A DNA stretch of 64,000 nt from Pseudomonadota bacterium (lineage in GTDB: Bacteria; Pseudomonadota; Gammaproteobacteria; Acidiferrobacterales; UBA6901). The notes below the pieces were generated by a model, which saw nothing but the letters and a program-made list of their open reading frames with translations, did no database searches and was not told the DNA's origin. The DNA is taken from assembly GCA_021790335.1 (NCBI GenBank), contig JAJYEE010000005.1:53485-117484 (forward strand), in the 5' to 3' direction. Made by a program: the position numbers and the translations under genes. Positions 26,774 to 36,371 of the stretch are shown piece by piece; the first letter of the stretch is position 1, and every line of letters begins with the position of its first letter.

Positions 26774-29488
26774 ATGGCGGCATCCAGGGCAGCGGGCAAA
26801 GCAAAAGCGGTTCACCTCAAGGACTACCGGCCGCCTGACTATCGCATCGATCATGTGCGCCTCGAGTTTCTCCTGGATGAGGAGACAACCCGGGTACTTG
26901 CGCAGCTGGACGTGACCGGCAGTGACACCTCCCGCGGCCGGCCGCTGGTGCTCGACGGGCGCGAGCTCGACCTGAAGTCTATTGCGCTGGACGGGCAACG
27001 CCTCAGCCCCGGCCGGGACTATCTGCTGGATACCGAGCACCTTACGATTCCACGCGTCCCGGGCCGGTTCACCGTGGAGATCGAAACCGAGATTCATCCG
27101 CGGAACAACACCACGCTCACAGGGCTGTATGTCTCCGGTGGCAACTTCTGCACCCAGTGCGAAGCCGAGGGGTTCCGCAAGATCACGTTTTTCCCGGACC
27201 GCCCGGATGTGATGGCCAGGTATACGACCACGATCGTGGCGGACAAAGTCCGCTATCCGGTTCTGCTGTCCAACGGCAATCCGTCGGAGCGCGTCGACCT
27301 GGGCAATGGCCTGCATCGCGCAACCTGGGTGGATCCCTATCCGAAACCCTCCTACCTGTTCGCGCTGGTAGCCGGAGATCTTGCATGTATCGAAGACCGG
27401 TTTGTGACGCGCTCCGGTCGTCCCGTGCAGCTGCGCATGTATGTTCAGCACCACAATGCCGACAAATGCGGGCATGCCATGGCGTCGCTCAAGAAAGCGA
27501 TGCGCTGGGACGAGCAGGTGTTCGGGCGCGAGTACGATCTTGATATCTACCAGATCGTCGCCGTCGATGATTTCAACATGGGGGCGATGGAGAACAAGGG
27601 ACTGAATGTCTTTAATTCCGTGTATGTCCTGGCCAGACCCGATACCGCCACCGATGCCGACTATCAGGCGATCGAGCGGGTGATCGCACACGAGTATTTT
27701 CATAATTGGTCGGGAAACCGGGTGACCTGCCGCGACTGGTTCCAGTTGAGCCTGAAGGAGGGTTTTACCGTGTTTCGCGACCAGGAGTTCGGCGCGGACG
27801 TGACCTCTCGCGGGGTGGCGCGGGTGCAGGACGTGAACGTGCTGCGCACGCACCAGTTCCGCGAGGACGCGGGCCCAATGGCGCATCCGGTGCGGCCCGA
27901 ATCCTACGTCGAGATCAACAATTTCTACACGACGACGGTCTACAACAAGGGTGCCGAAGTGGTCCGCATGCTCCGGGAACTGATCGGCGCAGACGCATTT
28001 CGCCGTGGCACTGATCTGTATTTCGATCGGCACGACGGCCATGCCGTTACGACCGATGATTTCGTCAAGGCGATGGAAGACGCCAGCGGCATCGATCTGG
28101 GACAGTTCCGGTTCTGGTACAGTCAGGCGGGCACGCCGCATGTGCATATCGGGCGGGCCTATGATGCGCGCACGGGGGTATACATCCTGCATGTGCGCCA
28201 GACCTGTCCGCCGACACCCGGCCAGCCGCACAAGGAGCCCTTTCATATCCCGTTTGCGATCGCATTGCTGGATGGTGACGGGCGGGAGCTGCCCGTCAGC
28301 CTGATGGGTGAGCATTCCGGGGTGGTGGGCACGCGCGTGCTGCAGGTGCGGCAGGCCGAGCAGACCTTTGTGTGCGTCGGTGTTCCGCAGGAGCCGGTAC
28401 CGTCGCTGCTGCGCGGGTTTTCGGCGCCGGTCAGACTGCAGACCGATCTGAGCGAGAGCGAACGCTGCTTTCTGTTGGGCTGCGACAGCGATCCGTTCAG
28501 CCGCTGGGAAGCCGGCCAGCAGCTGGCTGCCGGATTCATCCTCGATCTTGCGGCAAAGCCCCGCAGGCGCGGCAGCACGCAGCCACTGAATCCGCAGTTC
28601 GTCGAAGCCTTCCGAGCGACGCTGCGCAGCGACGATCCGGACAAGGCGATGATCGCGCAGGTGCTAGCCCTGCCGTCCGAAGCCTACCTTGCCGACCTGA
28701 TGGATCCGGTCGACCCCCAAGCGCTGCACGACGCACGCGTGTCGGTGCTGCGTGTCCTGGCGCAGACACTGCGCGACGATCTGCTTGCCATATACCAGGA
28801 CAATCTCGGGCGGGGAGGCTACAGCGTCGATCCGGAGTCTGTCGGACGCCGCAGTCTGAAGAATCTGTGTCTTTCATACCTGATGGAGCTCGATGATCCG
28901 CAAGTGCGGGAGGTGTGTGTCGCGCAGTTTCGCCACGCCGACAACATGACCGACGTGATGGCTGCATTGCGTGCGCTCGCCGGTACCGACTGCCGCGAGC
29001 GCCGTGATGCGCTTGCCGAGTTTCATGATAAATGGCGGGATGAGCCATTGGTTCTGGACAAGTGGTTCGCGCTTCAGGCCACGTCCCGGTTGCCCGGGAC
29101 CCTCGCTGAGGTGAAGACGCTCACGCGCCATCCGGCGTTCACCCTGAAGAATCCCAACCGGGTGCGTGCACTGATAGGTTCGTTCTGCGCCGGCAATCCC
29201 GCGCGGTTCCACGACCGCAGCGGCGCCGGCTACGCGTTTCTGGCCGACCAGGTTCTGAAAATCGACCGGCTGAACCCGCAGCTCGCTGCCCGGCTCGCCG
29301 GGGCGCTCAGCCTGTGGCACAAGTATGAAGCGCGCCGCCAGGCGCTCATGAAGAAGCAGCTCGAACGCATTCTGGGTGAGCCGGCGCTTTCCCGCGACGT
29401 GCAGGAAATTGCGTCGAAGAGTCTCGGATCAGCGGGCGCGGAAGGGAAGACCCGGGGCGGTGTGGGTCGCCGGAGCGGGCGACGCTGA
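26774..29488 (+). CDS. pepN: Aminopeptidase N (M1 zinc metallopeptidase)
   Basis: A 904-residue cytosolic M1-family peptidase that removes N-terminal residues from peptides. The exopeptidase motif GAMEN (MGAMENKGLNVFN) and the zinc site HEYFHNW with the downstream glutamate in FQLSLKEGFTVFRD are present. C-terminal alpha-helical regions typical of E. coli PepN follow. The ATG at 26774 has GGAG nine bases upstream; an earlier start at 26699 is not favoured. Length is close to the E. coli enzyme with a slightly extended, basic C-terminus (KTRGGVGRRSGRR). It is monocistronic and converges on a small DUF465 gene. Confidence 0.96.
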   Translation: MAASRAAGKAKAVHLKDYRPPDYRIDHVRLEFLLDEETTRVLAQLDVTGSDTSRGRPLVLDGRELDLKSIALDGQRLSPGRDYLLDTEHLTIPRVPGRFTVEIETEIHPRNNTTLTGLYVSGGNFCTQCEAEGFRKITFFPDRPDVMARYTTTIVADKVRYPVLLSNGNPSERVDLGNGLHRATWVDPYPKPSYLFALVAGDLACIEDRFVTRSGRPVQLRMYVQHHNADKCGHAMASLKKAMRWDEQVFGREYDLDIYQIVAVDDFNMGAMENKGLNVFNSVYVLARPDTATDADYQAIERVIAHEYFHNWSGNRVTCRDWFQLSLKEGFTVFRDQEFGADVTSRGVARVQDVNVLRTHQFREDAGPMAHPVRPESYVEINNFYTTTVYNKGAEVVRMLRELIGADAFRRGTDLYFDRHDGHAVTTDDFVKAMEDASGIDLGQFRFWYSQAGTPHVHIGRAYDARTGVYILHVRQTCPPTPGQPHKEPFHIPFAIALLDGDGRELPVSLMGEHSGVVGTRVLQVRQAEQTFVCVGVPQEPVPSLLRGFSAPVRLQTDLSESERCFLLGCDSDPFSRWEAGQQLAAGFILDLAAKPRRRGSTQPLNPQFVEAFRATLRSDDPDKAMIAQVLALPSEAYLADLMDPVDPQALHDARVSVLRVLAQTLRDDLLAIYQDNLGRGGYSVDPESVGRRSLKNLCLSYLMELDDPQVREVCVAQFRHADNMTDVMAALRALAGTDCRERRDALAEFHDKWRDEPLVLDKWFALQATSRLPGTLAEVKTLTRHPAFTLKNPNRVRALIGSFCAGNPARFHDRSGAGYAFLADQVLKIDRLNPQLAARLAGALSLWHKYEARRQALMKKQLERILGEPALSRDVQEIASKSLGSAGAEGKTRGGVGRRSGRR

Positions 29489-29500
29489 TCAGGCTGCCGG

Positions 29501-29707
29501 TCAGGCGTTCAGGTCCGGAATCATGCGGCTTTCGAGACGTGCAATGAAGTCCTTCAACTGCAGTTTCCGTTTCTTCAGGCGCCGCAGCTGCAGCTGGTCG
29601 GCGAACAGATCCGCCGACAGCTGGGAAATGACCTGATCGAGGCCCCGGTGCTCCAGGCGCAACTGCAGCAGCTGCTGACACAGAGATTCGCTGTCTTCGT
29701 TTTCCAT
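29501..29707 (-). CDS. DUF465/YdcH family small coiled-coil protein
   Basis: A 68-residue, highly charged helical protein: SLCQQLLQLRLEHRGLDQVI followed by LRRLKKRKLQLKDFIARLES. The pattern H(R/x)xLD and LKKxKLxLKD near the C-terminus is the mark of the DUF465 (YdcH/SlyX-like) family, whose function is unknown. The ATG at 29707 has AGAAG upstream and gives the standard length; the frame is open further upstream to 29809, but those residues are arginine/proline-rich leader. It converges on pepN. Confidence 0.85.
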   Translation of the reverse strand: MENEDSESLCQQLLQLRLEHRGLDQVISQLSADLFADQLQLRRLKKRKLQLKDFIARLESRMIPDLNA

Positions 29708-30329
29708 GTTTGTGTTCTTCTCGTTGCTGCCAGGTTGGCACCTCGTGCCTCGTGACGGCCAATGCCGCGATCCGGCCGCCGCCTGCGGCCGGATTCCGGT
29801 TGGGATCATAGGGCCTTGCCATGTTCCGGTACATGCCGGCGCAGGCCATACATTGATAAATTATAGTCGCATGGAGCCGCAGCGATGAGCCGTGATTGCC
29901 GCCCTGCGCCCCGCGACATGCGGTCCGAAGCTCCCCGGAGGCGCCGCGGAGCGGGGTGGTTTTTGTTCCGGCTTCAGGGACGTTCTGTAATGCGGTCGAT
30001 CAACCAAGGTGCGATGTCCGGGATCGTCCTGCCGGTAGGGATTTCGCGCAACCGCGCCCCGCCTGAGCCGGCTGCGCCGCAGCGGGGCAGCATGAAATTT
30101 CCGGCGGCACCGACCGGCCCCGGTTCCAGGGCTGGACGACGGGGCGGAATAGGGGAACATGGTCCGGCAGACCGAGCTTATCGCGGCCCAGGCTGCGGAG
30201 TCGGTATGGTGCCGGTGCGCAGGCCGTTGCCTCCGTCCTGTCTTCGGAAGCGACGGAGGAACCATTGGCTCCGGGCGCTGTCGGACGGACCAGATCCCCG
30301 AATTGACGCACTGTTAGAGGAGTACGACC
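29708..30329. other. Large divergent intergenic region
   Basis: 622 bases between the DUF465 gene and the next plus-strand gene. Long open frames here are arginine/proline-rich and have no ribosome sites. A TTGATAAATTATAG patch at about 29853-29866 may be part of a promoter. No RNA gene recognised. Confidence 0.4.
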
Positions 30330-30725
30330 ATGGATTACACCGAGGCAGAAAATCAGATCGCACAGGTCCAGCAGCAGTCCCAGACCGTGATCCAGAACAT
30401 GCAGCAGTTCGCACAAAAGCTGCGTTCGGCGGCCCCGGACGAGACGACCGGGCGCGAGTGGGCGCTGGACCTGCGTGAAATCGCGATGTCCATGCAGACC
30501 CAGAATCAGGCCATGGTGGGACTAGTCAACCAGATGGCGGAGTACATCAAGACGCTGGAATCGCAGCTGGCGACGCATCCCAGCCCGAGCGTTCAGCCGC
30601 GCGGATGGGCAGCGCAGGCCTCCGGCGGCGGAGGGTTCTGGAGCAGTGTCACGAGCGGCCTGGGGGTTGGCGCCGGATTTGCCGTGGCAAACGATCTGGT
30701 CGGCGATCTTTTCAGCATGTTCTAG
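30330..30725 (+). CDS. Unknown coiled-coil protein with Gly-rich C-terminal tail
   Basis: A 131-residue protein with no family I recognise. The first 85 residues are glutamine-rich and helical (ENQIAQVQQQSQTVIQNMQQF; MQTQNQAMVGLVNQMAEYIKTLE), likely a coiled coil. A short proline/serine linker leads to a hydrophobic glycine-rich tail, GGGGFWSSVTSGLGVGAGFA then VANDLVGDLFSMF, that may insert in a membrane or mediate assembly. AGAGGAG lies seven bases upstream of the ATG, so translation is well supported. Codon use looks like the neighbours. It is followed on the same strand by another unknown small gene. Confidence 0.7.
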   Translation: MDYTEAENQIAQVQQQSQTVIQNMQQFAQKLRSAAPDETTGREWALDLREIAMSMQTQNQAMVGLVNQMAEYIKTLESQLATHPSPSVQPRGWAAQASGGGGFWSSVTSGLGVGAGFAVANDLVGDLFSMF

Positions 30726-30873
30726 CCGGATTCCGGCGCGTTACCATGCGGTTTCCTGGCCTGCGCCGACCGTATCGGGCGCCGCCGCGGACTGATTGCG
30801 CAGGCCCGTAAATTGCTGGCGCGCCGCGAATGAGGGATGATGGCTTCGTTCCCGTCGGACGGTCGAAATCCCC

Positions 30874-31227
30874 ATGGACAAACCCAAGATAATCACGGCC
30901 CTGCCGCAATGCCGCTACAAGCTCGGCGCATTCCTCATTACCGTGCTGGGCGAGGTCGAAAGCGGCGATGGGGTAAGTTATCGCTACATTGCAGCTGTCA
31001 TCACGGAAGGTGACCCGGAGCCGGGTCTGTACGTGACATCCGAGCGTGCGGCAGGCGGTTCCGGGGGTACGGGCAAGCACGCCATGCGCATCATCATGCG
31101 CGACGGTGCGCAGGTCATCGGTACTTCGGACCGCTGGGGCAATCTCGATATGTTCGTCAGTGACGCCCTGGAAGTCGTGGCGCGGCTCCTCGATCTGCAG
31201 GATGAGCAACCTTATCCGCTGACTTGA
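30874..31227 (+). CDS. Conserved-looking hypothetical protein
   Basis: A 117-residue acidic soluble protein, apparently alpha/beta, with strand-like segments GAFLITVLGEVES and RYIAAVITEGDPEPGLYVTSER and a C-terminal DMFVSDALEVVARLLDLQ helix. No signal peptide or known motif is visible. The ATG at 30874 has only a weak ribosome site. Base composition matches the surrounding genes, so I believe it is coding, but no function can be proposed. Confidence 0.6.
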   Translation: MDKPKIITALPQCRYKLGAFLITVLGEVESGDGVSYRYIAAVITEGDPEPGLYVTSERAAGGSGGTGKHAMRIIMRDGAQVIGTSDRWGNLDMFVSDALEVVARLLDLQDEQPYPLT

Positions 31228-31248
31228 TCCGTAGCGCCGTGCATGCCC

Positions 31249-31273
31249 CCCCGGACGGTCTTGTCCACCGGGG
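31249..31273. terminator. Possible bidirectional hairpin between convergent genes
   Basis: CCCCGG and CCGGGG arms separated by 13 bases, with extra GGAC/GTCC pairing inside, lie between two convergent stop codons. There is no T-run, so an intrinsic terminator is not certain. Confidence 0.35.
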
Positions 31274-31276
31274 TCC

Positions 31277-31585
31277 TCAGTCCTGCTCTTCAGGCTTCCC
31301 CGGCTTCGTCCGGCCGACCCTGCTCAGCGGAATCACGGCATGCCCGCCACCGGCCGGTTCGTCGACATAGCGGGGCCGCTGGCTCATGGACCTTCCGGCC
31401 GCCTCCGCGAGTTCTCGCTCGCGTGCGGCAATGAGCCCGAAGCATTCGCGGATCCCCTGCACGGTCTCATCGGAAAGCGGATGGCTGTGTCCGGGCCGGG
31501 TAAACGTGTCCTTGGCGACGTTGGCCAGCACTTTCTTGACTGAGCGCAGAATTCGTTCTTCCGCGGAGAGAGTCTCGGTGTTCAT
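31277..31585 (-). CDS. Uncharacterised small protein
   Basis: A 102-residue soluble protein. The N-terminal two thirds are helical and charged (EERILRSVKKVLANVAKDT; SDETVQGIRECFGLIAARERELAEAA), and the C-terminal third is proline/glycine-rich and basic. This looks like a compact helical domain with a disordered tail. I do not recognise the family. It starts at ATG 31585 and lies downstream of the yihY gene's opposite end on the same strand, with about 100 bases between. Function is unknown. Confidence 0.6.
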   Translation of the reverse strand: MNTETLSAEERILRSVKKVLANVAKDTFTRPGHSHPLSDETVQGIRECFGLIAARERELAEAAGRSMSQRPRYVDEPAGGGHAVIPLSRVGRTKPGKPEEQD

Positions 31586-31692
31586 GGTTCACCTTCTGGC
31601 GCCGCCTGACGCCGTCGTGTTTGGGATTGATTAATACGTATTCTGACACAGTTTGCCCACCGGTCCGCGATCATCTTGTGCCGGGCGGTATT

Positions 31693-33069
31693 TCATCGAG
31701 GCATTGCCTGGCTGTTTGGGGCAAGTCTGTTTGCCGACGCCGCCGTGGCTGGAAGTGCCAGGTCTTTCAGGGTCTTGCTGCCCACCGAATCCTCCAGGGC
31801 CCGATCCATGCCCTCGATCAGCCGGTCCACAAGGGGTTCATTCGGCAGCCTGCGGGCCAATGGGGCATCGTCTTCCCCTGAGCTGCGCACCGCGTCAATC
31901 AGGGCTGTCAGGGGTACGGTCTCGGGACATCTCGCCGGAAGGTAATGCTCCGGTTCTCCGGCCGATCGCACCACGAGTCCGTGCCGTTCGAGCAGGTCCA
32001 GCATGCCTGAGACGAGCGTCTCGGGAATTCCGGCCTGGCGGGTGAGGCTGTCGCGGGTGCACTCCGGTCCGCTGCCGTAGTGATTGCGGACGATCCAGGC
32101 CATGAGTATGAGCGCAAGCTGCTCCTGTCCGCGGGCGCTGAGATGCAGTTTCCGGCGATGCAGGGCGAGAGATTCGGGGTGCTGATGATAGAAGGCGATG
32201 CTGGCGCCCACCAGCAGTATCGACCAGCTCAGATACAGCCAGATCATGAACATGACCACGATGGCAAAACCTGAATAGATCGCGCTGTAGCGCGTCGAGC
32301 CGACGACAAACGAAGCGAAAAGCCAGCCGCTCCCCTCCCACAGGGCGCCGGCAATGATGCCGCCGGTTACGGCAGACCGCAGCCGTACCTTGGTGTTCGG
32401 AATGAACATGTAGACAAACGAGAAGGCCGCGATGACCAGCGCGTACGGCACCAGAGCCCCGATGATCCGCAGCGCTGTGCCCAGCGGCTCGGTTTGCGCC
32501 AGCGCCTTTACTATGGATGCATTCATCAGGGTGGCCGTCAGGCCCATTGCCGAGAACACCAGTACCGGGCCGACGGTCAGCACGCTCAGATACTGGCTGA
32601 AGCGCTGGATCAGCGGTCTGGTCTGTTCCACCTGCCAGGTGTAGTTGAAGGCGCGCTCCACCTTCTGGACCAGAGACGCTACCGTGTAGATCAGCAACCC
32701 CAGTCCCAGAGCGCCGAGTACGCCGACCTTGATGTGCTCGACGAACCCGATGATATGCGCGCTGATTACACCGCTCTTGTCGCCCAGCGGCGCCAGAAAG
32801 TGAAGCAGCAGCGGCCGTATGGCATTGTGCACGCCGAATGCCTTGAGCACGGAAAAGCTGACGGCAAGCAGCGGCACGAGCGACAGCAGTGTGGTGTATA
32901 CCAGCCCCATGGCCTGTAGCGTGAGCTGTCCCTCGGTAATGTCGTGTATCACGACATGGACCACGCGTAACAGCCATCGGATCCGCCGGCGTAGCGGGCT
33001 AAGCGATGCCAGATCCGCATTCCAGAGGGATTCGTTTAAAGCGTTGCGGAATCTGCCGAAATCCATCAT
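31693..33069 (-). CDS. YihY/UPF0761 family inner-membrane protein
   Basis: A 458-residue protein with six predicted membrane helices and the YihY family hallmarks: AMGLVYTTLLSLVPLLAVSFSVLKAF in the first helices, VFSAMGLTATLMNASIV, and NTKVRLRSAVTGGIIAGALWE followed by YSGFAIVVMFMIWLYLSW. Family members were once called ribonuclease BN but are not nucleases; their role is unclear. The C-terminal 130 residues form a soluble winged-helix-like region (DSLTRQAGIPETLVSGMLDLLERHGLVV). I prefer the ATG at 33069 because GAGGA lies about eight bases upstream, but 33078 and a longer 33171 start are in frame. Confidence 0.88.
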   Translation of the reverse strand: MMDFGRFRNALNESLWNADLASLSPLRRRIRWLLRVVHVVIHDITEGQLTLQAMGLVYTTLLSLVPLLAVSFSVLKAFGVHNAIRPLLLHFLAPLGDKSGVISAHIIGFVEHIKVGVLGALGLGLLIYTVASLVQKVERAFNYTWQVEQTRPLIQRFSQYLSVLTVGPVLVFSAMGLTATLMNASIVKALAQTEPLGTALRIIGALVPYALVIAAFSFVYMFIPNTKVRLRSAVTGGIIAGALWEGSGWLFASFVVGSTRYSAIYSGFAIVVMFMIWLYLSWSILLVGASIAFYHQHPESLALHRRKLHLSARGQEQLALILMAWIVRNHYGSGPECTRDSLTRQAGIPETLVSGMLDLLERHGLVVRSAGEPEHYLPARCPETVPLTALIDAVRSSGEDDAPLARRLPNEPLVDRLIEGMDRALEDSVGSKTLKDLALPATAASANRLAPNSQAMPR

Positions 33070-33446
33070 GGCGTGCATCCTCGTGCCGTCCGTCGGAGCG
33101 GTTATTGGTGTATTTCGCAGATTGCGACAGGCCGGTGACCGATAATATACAATGACCCCGGACACAAGCATAACCGCGGGCCGCCCGGCTCTGCGGCATT
33201 ACCTTCATTTGCGCTCACCGCACTGCACTGCCGGTGCCGTGAGCTTCGTCCGTCCATTGACCGTCTATCCGGCGGGAATTTTCGGGGTGCCGGTTTGCGG
33301 AAACAATTGGCCCGACGCTGGTCTATGAAGATAGGAAACCAGAACCAGCAGCAGTCCCGGGGCTGGCTATGGTCCGTTGCCATACCGAACAAGACGGGTT
33401 TATGTGGCAAGGGAATCGTTGTCCTGCTTTGGAGGTGATTGAGACC
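33070..33446. other. Intergenic stretch upstream of yihY and of the small ORF
   Basis: About 380 bases with no recognisable gene. The minus-strand promoter for yihY should lie in the first part. Confidence 0.4.
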
Positions 33447-33584
33447 ATGAAACTGCGCAATCGGTTTGCGACCATGTCCCGCGTCGTGCGGCAGCGGCAA
33501 AAGCGGCGTGCGGACGCCCATTCGCCCGGAACCCCTCCGGCAAAGCGCCTGAAGGGGCCATGGTCGGTGAAGAGCGATCGATGA
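33447..33584 (+). CDS. Candidate 45-residue basic small protein
   Basis: A short frame that starts ATG 33447 and is preceded by GGAGGTGA at 33431-33438, an almost ideal ribosome site with eight bases spacing. The product begins MKLRNRFATMSRVVRQRQ and is strongly basic (many Arg and Lys), proline-containing in the middle (SPGTPPAKRL), with no signal peptide or membrane segment. It sits in an otherwise empty gap between two minus-strand genes. A nucleic-acid- or ribosome-binding small protein would fit the charge, but that is a guess; no family is recognised. Confidence 0.4.
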   Translation: MKLRNRFATMSRVVRQRQKRRADAHSPGTPPAKRLKGPWSVKSDR

Positions 33585-33690
33585 TGCCGTGCCGGGCGGC
33601 GGGGCAAGCTCCGTTATCCGGTGAGAGCAGGGCCGCGGAATGCACAAAGCCCGGGCGGGCGCGGTCCGCAGACGGGGACCCAGTCGGCCG

Positions 33691-35148
<1,458 letters not shown>

Positions 35149-35161
35149 CGTTTCTCCTGTG

Positions 35162-36349
35162 CTACGGATAATCCGCCATCTCGCCGGCGCGTTCACGCAA
35201 AAGCAGCTGCTTGAAGCTGGGCCAGATGTCTTCCTTGTTCTCGATCATGAGGGCGTGGAAGTTGGCAGCTTCTATCTTCTCGAAAAGCTCCAGCAGCGAA
35301 TCGCCATAGGATCCGGAATTGAGCGGCTTGATTTCTCCGTAACCGAACAGATTGCAGACTTCGGCCAGTTCCCGCGCCGCCCTGAGTGCCGCCGGATTGT
35401 CCTGTGTCCAGTTGTCCCCGTCCGAGCAATGGAAGGCATAGACATTCCAAAGCGAAGGATGAAACCGCTCCTTGATGATTTCCAGTGCCTTCAGATATCC
35501 CGAGGAAATGATTGTTCCCCCGGACCCGCCCTTGGTGAAGAACTCTTCTTCGCTCACCTCCCGGGCCTGTGCATCGTGCGCTATGAATACGACCTGAACA
35601 TTGTTGTAGCGGGTTCTGACGAACTGGTACAGCAGGAAGAAGAAGCTGCGCGCAAGATATTTCTTCATGGTATCCATCGATCCCGAGGTATCCATGATGC
35701 ACAGGACCACGGCGTTGGATTGAAATCGCAGATCGCGCACGATGTGGCGGTACTTGAGATCATCGCGGTGAAATGGGAAGCGCGCCAGTCCAAGTTCGCT
35801 GACGGGGGGTGTGCGCGCCGCCTGCTTGCGGCGCATGCGCGCCATCGCCGTTCGCTTCTTGTCGAGGTGGGCGCGGACGCCCACCCGGCGGAACCCCTTG
35901 CGCTTGCGCATGCTTTCGACAGGAACCTCGCGCAGCTTCTTGCGCTCCATGTCGGGCAGATCCAGGTCCTCGAACATGATGTCGACCAGTTCCTCGAGCG
36001 TGATTTCGGTCTCGTAGTAGTCGACACCCGGCTGGTTCCCGGCCTTGCCGCCGGGCTGCGCGCCTTCGGTCTTGTCGATCACCTGTCCCGGCTGGCTGTC
36101 GCCTGGCCCGCTGCCGACCCTCGGGGAGTCGTCACCGAATATGAAGTGGTACTCGCGTACGCCGCGGATCGGAACCTTGATGATCTTGTCGCGGCTCTGG
36201 CCGATGATGGACTCCTCGGCCACGATGTCGACCACGTTCTCGCGGATGGCCTCGCGCACCTTCTGACGGTGACGCAGACGGTCCCCGGCACTGCGGTCCG
36301 AGCGCAGCGCATCGGACTCGGAATATGAGCGAAACACCGATTCGGTCAT
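35162..36349 (-). CDS. YeaH/YhbH family protein (DUF444)
   Basis: A 395-residue protein of the DUF444 family. The C-terminal half is a von Willebrand A-like domain with the metal site IMDTSGSMDTMKKYLARSFFFLLYQF, and the N-terminal half carries VDIVAEESIIGQSRDKIIKVPIRGVREYHF. The partner of the PrkA kinase in E. coli is YeaH, acting in a stress response. It lies between prkA and spoVR with very short gaps, so the three are cotranscribed. No signal peptide or membrane segment is seen. The start at 36349 is consistent with the family. Confidence 0.93.
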   Translation of the reverse strand: MTESVFRSYSESDALRSDRSAGDRLRHRQKVREAIRENVVDIVAEESIIGQSRDKIIKVPIRGVREYHFIFGDDSPRVGSGPGDSQPGQVIDKTEGAQPGGKAGNQPGVDYYETEITLEELVDIMFEDLDLPDMERKKLREVPVESMRKRKGFRRVGVRAHLDKKRTAMARMRRKQAARTPPVSELGLARFPFHRDDLKYRHIVRDLRFQSNAVVLCIMDTSGSMDTMKKYLARSFFFLLYQFVRTRYNNVQVVFIAHDAQAREVSEEEFFTKGGSGGTIISSGYLKALEIIKERFHPSLWNVYAFHCSDGDNWTQDNPAALRAARELAEVCNLFGYGEIKPLNSGSYGDSLLELFEKIEAANFHALMIENKEDIWPSFKQLLLRERAGEMADYP

Positions 36350-36371
36350 GCCATGAACTCCGCGATCGCAC

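Noticed and set aside
26744..28315. 523-codon open frame on the minus strand opposite pepN
   Set aside because: Antisense to the well-supported pepN gene; histidine/valine-rich shadow composition typical of high-GC genes.
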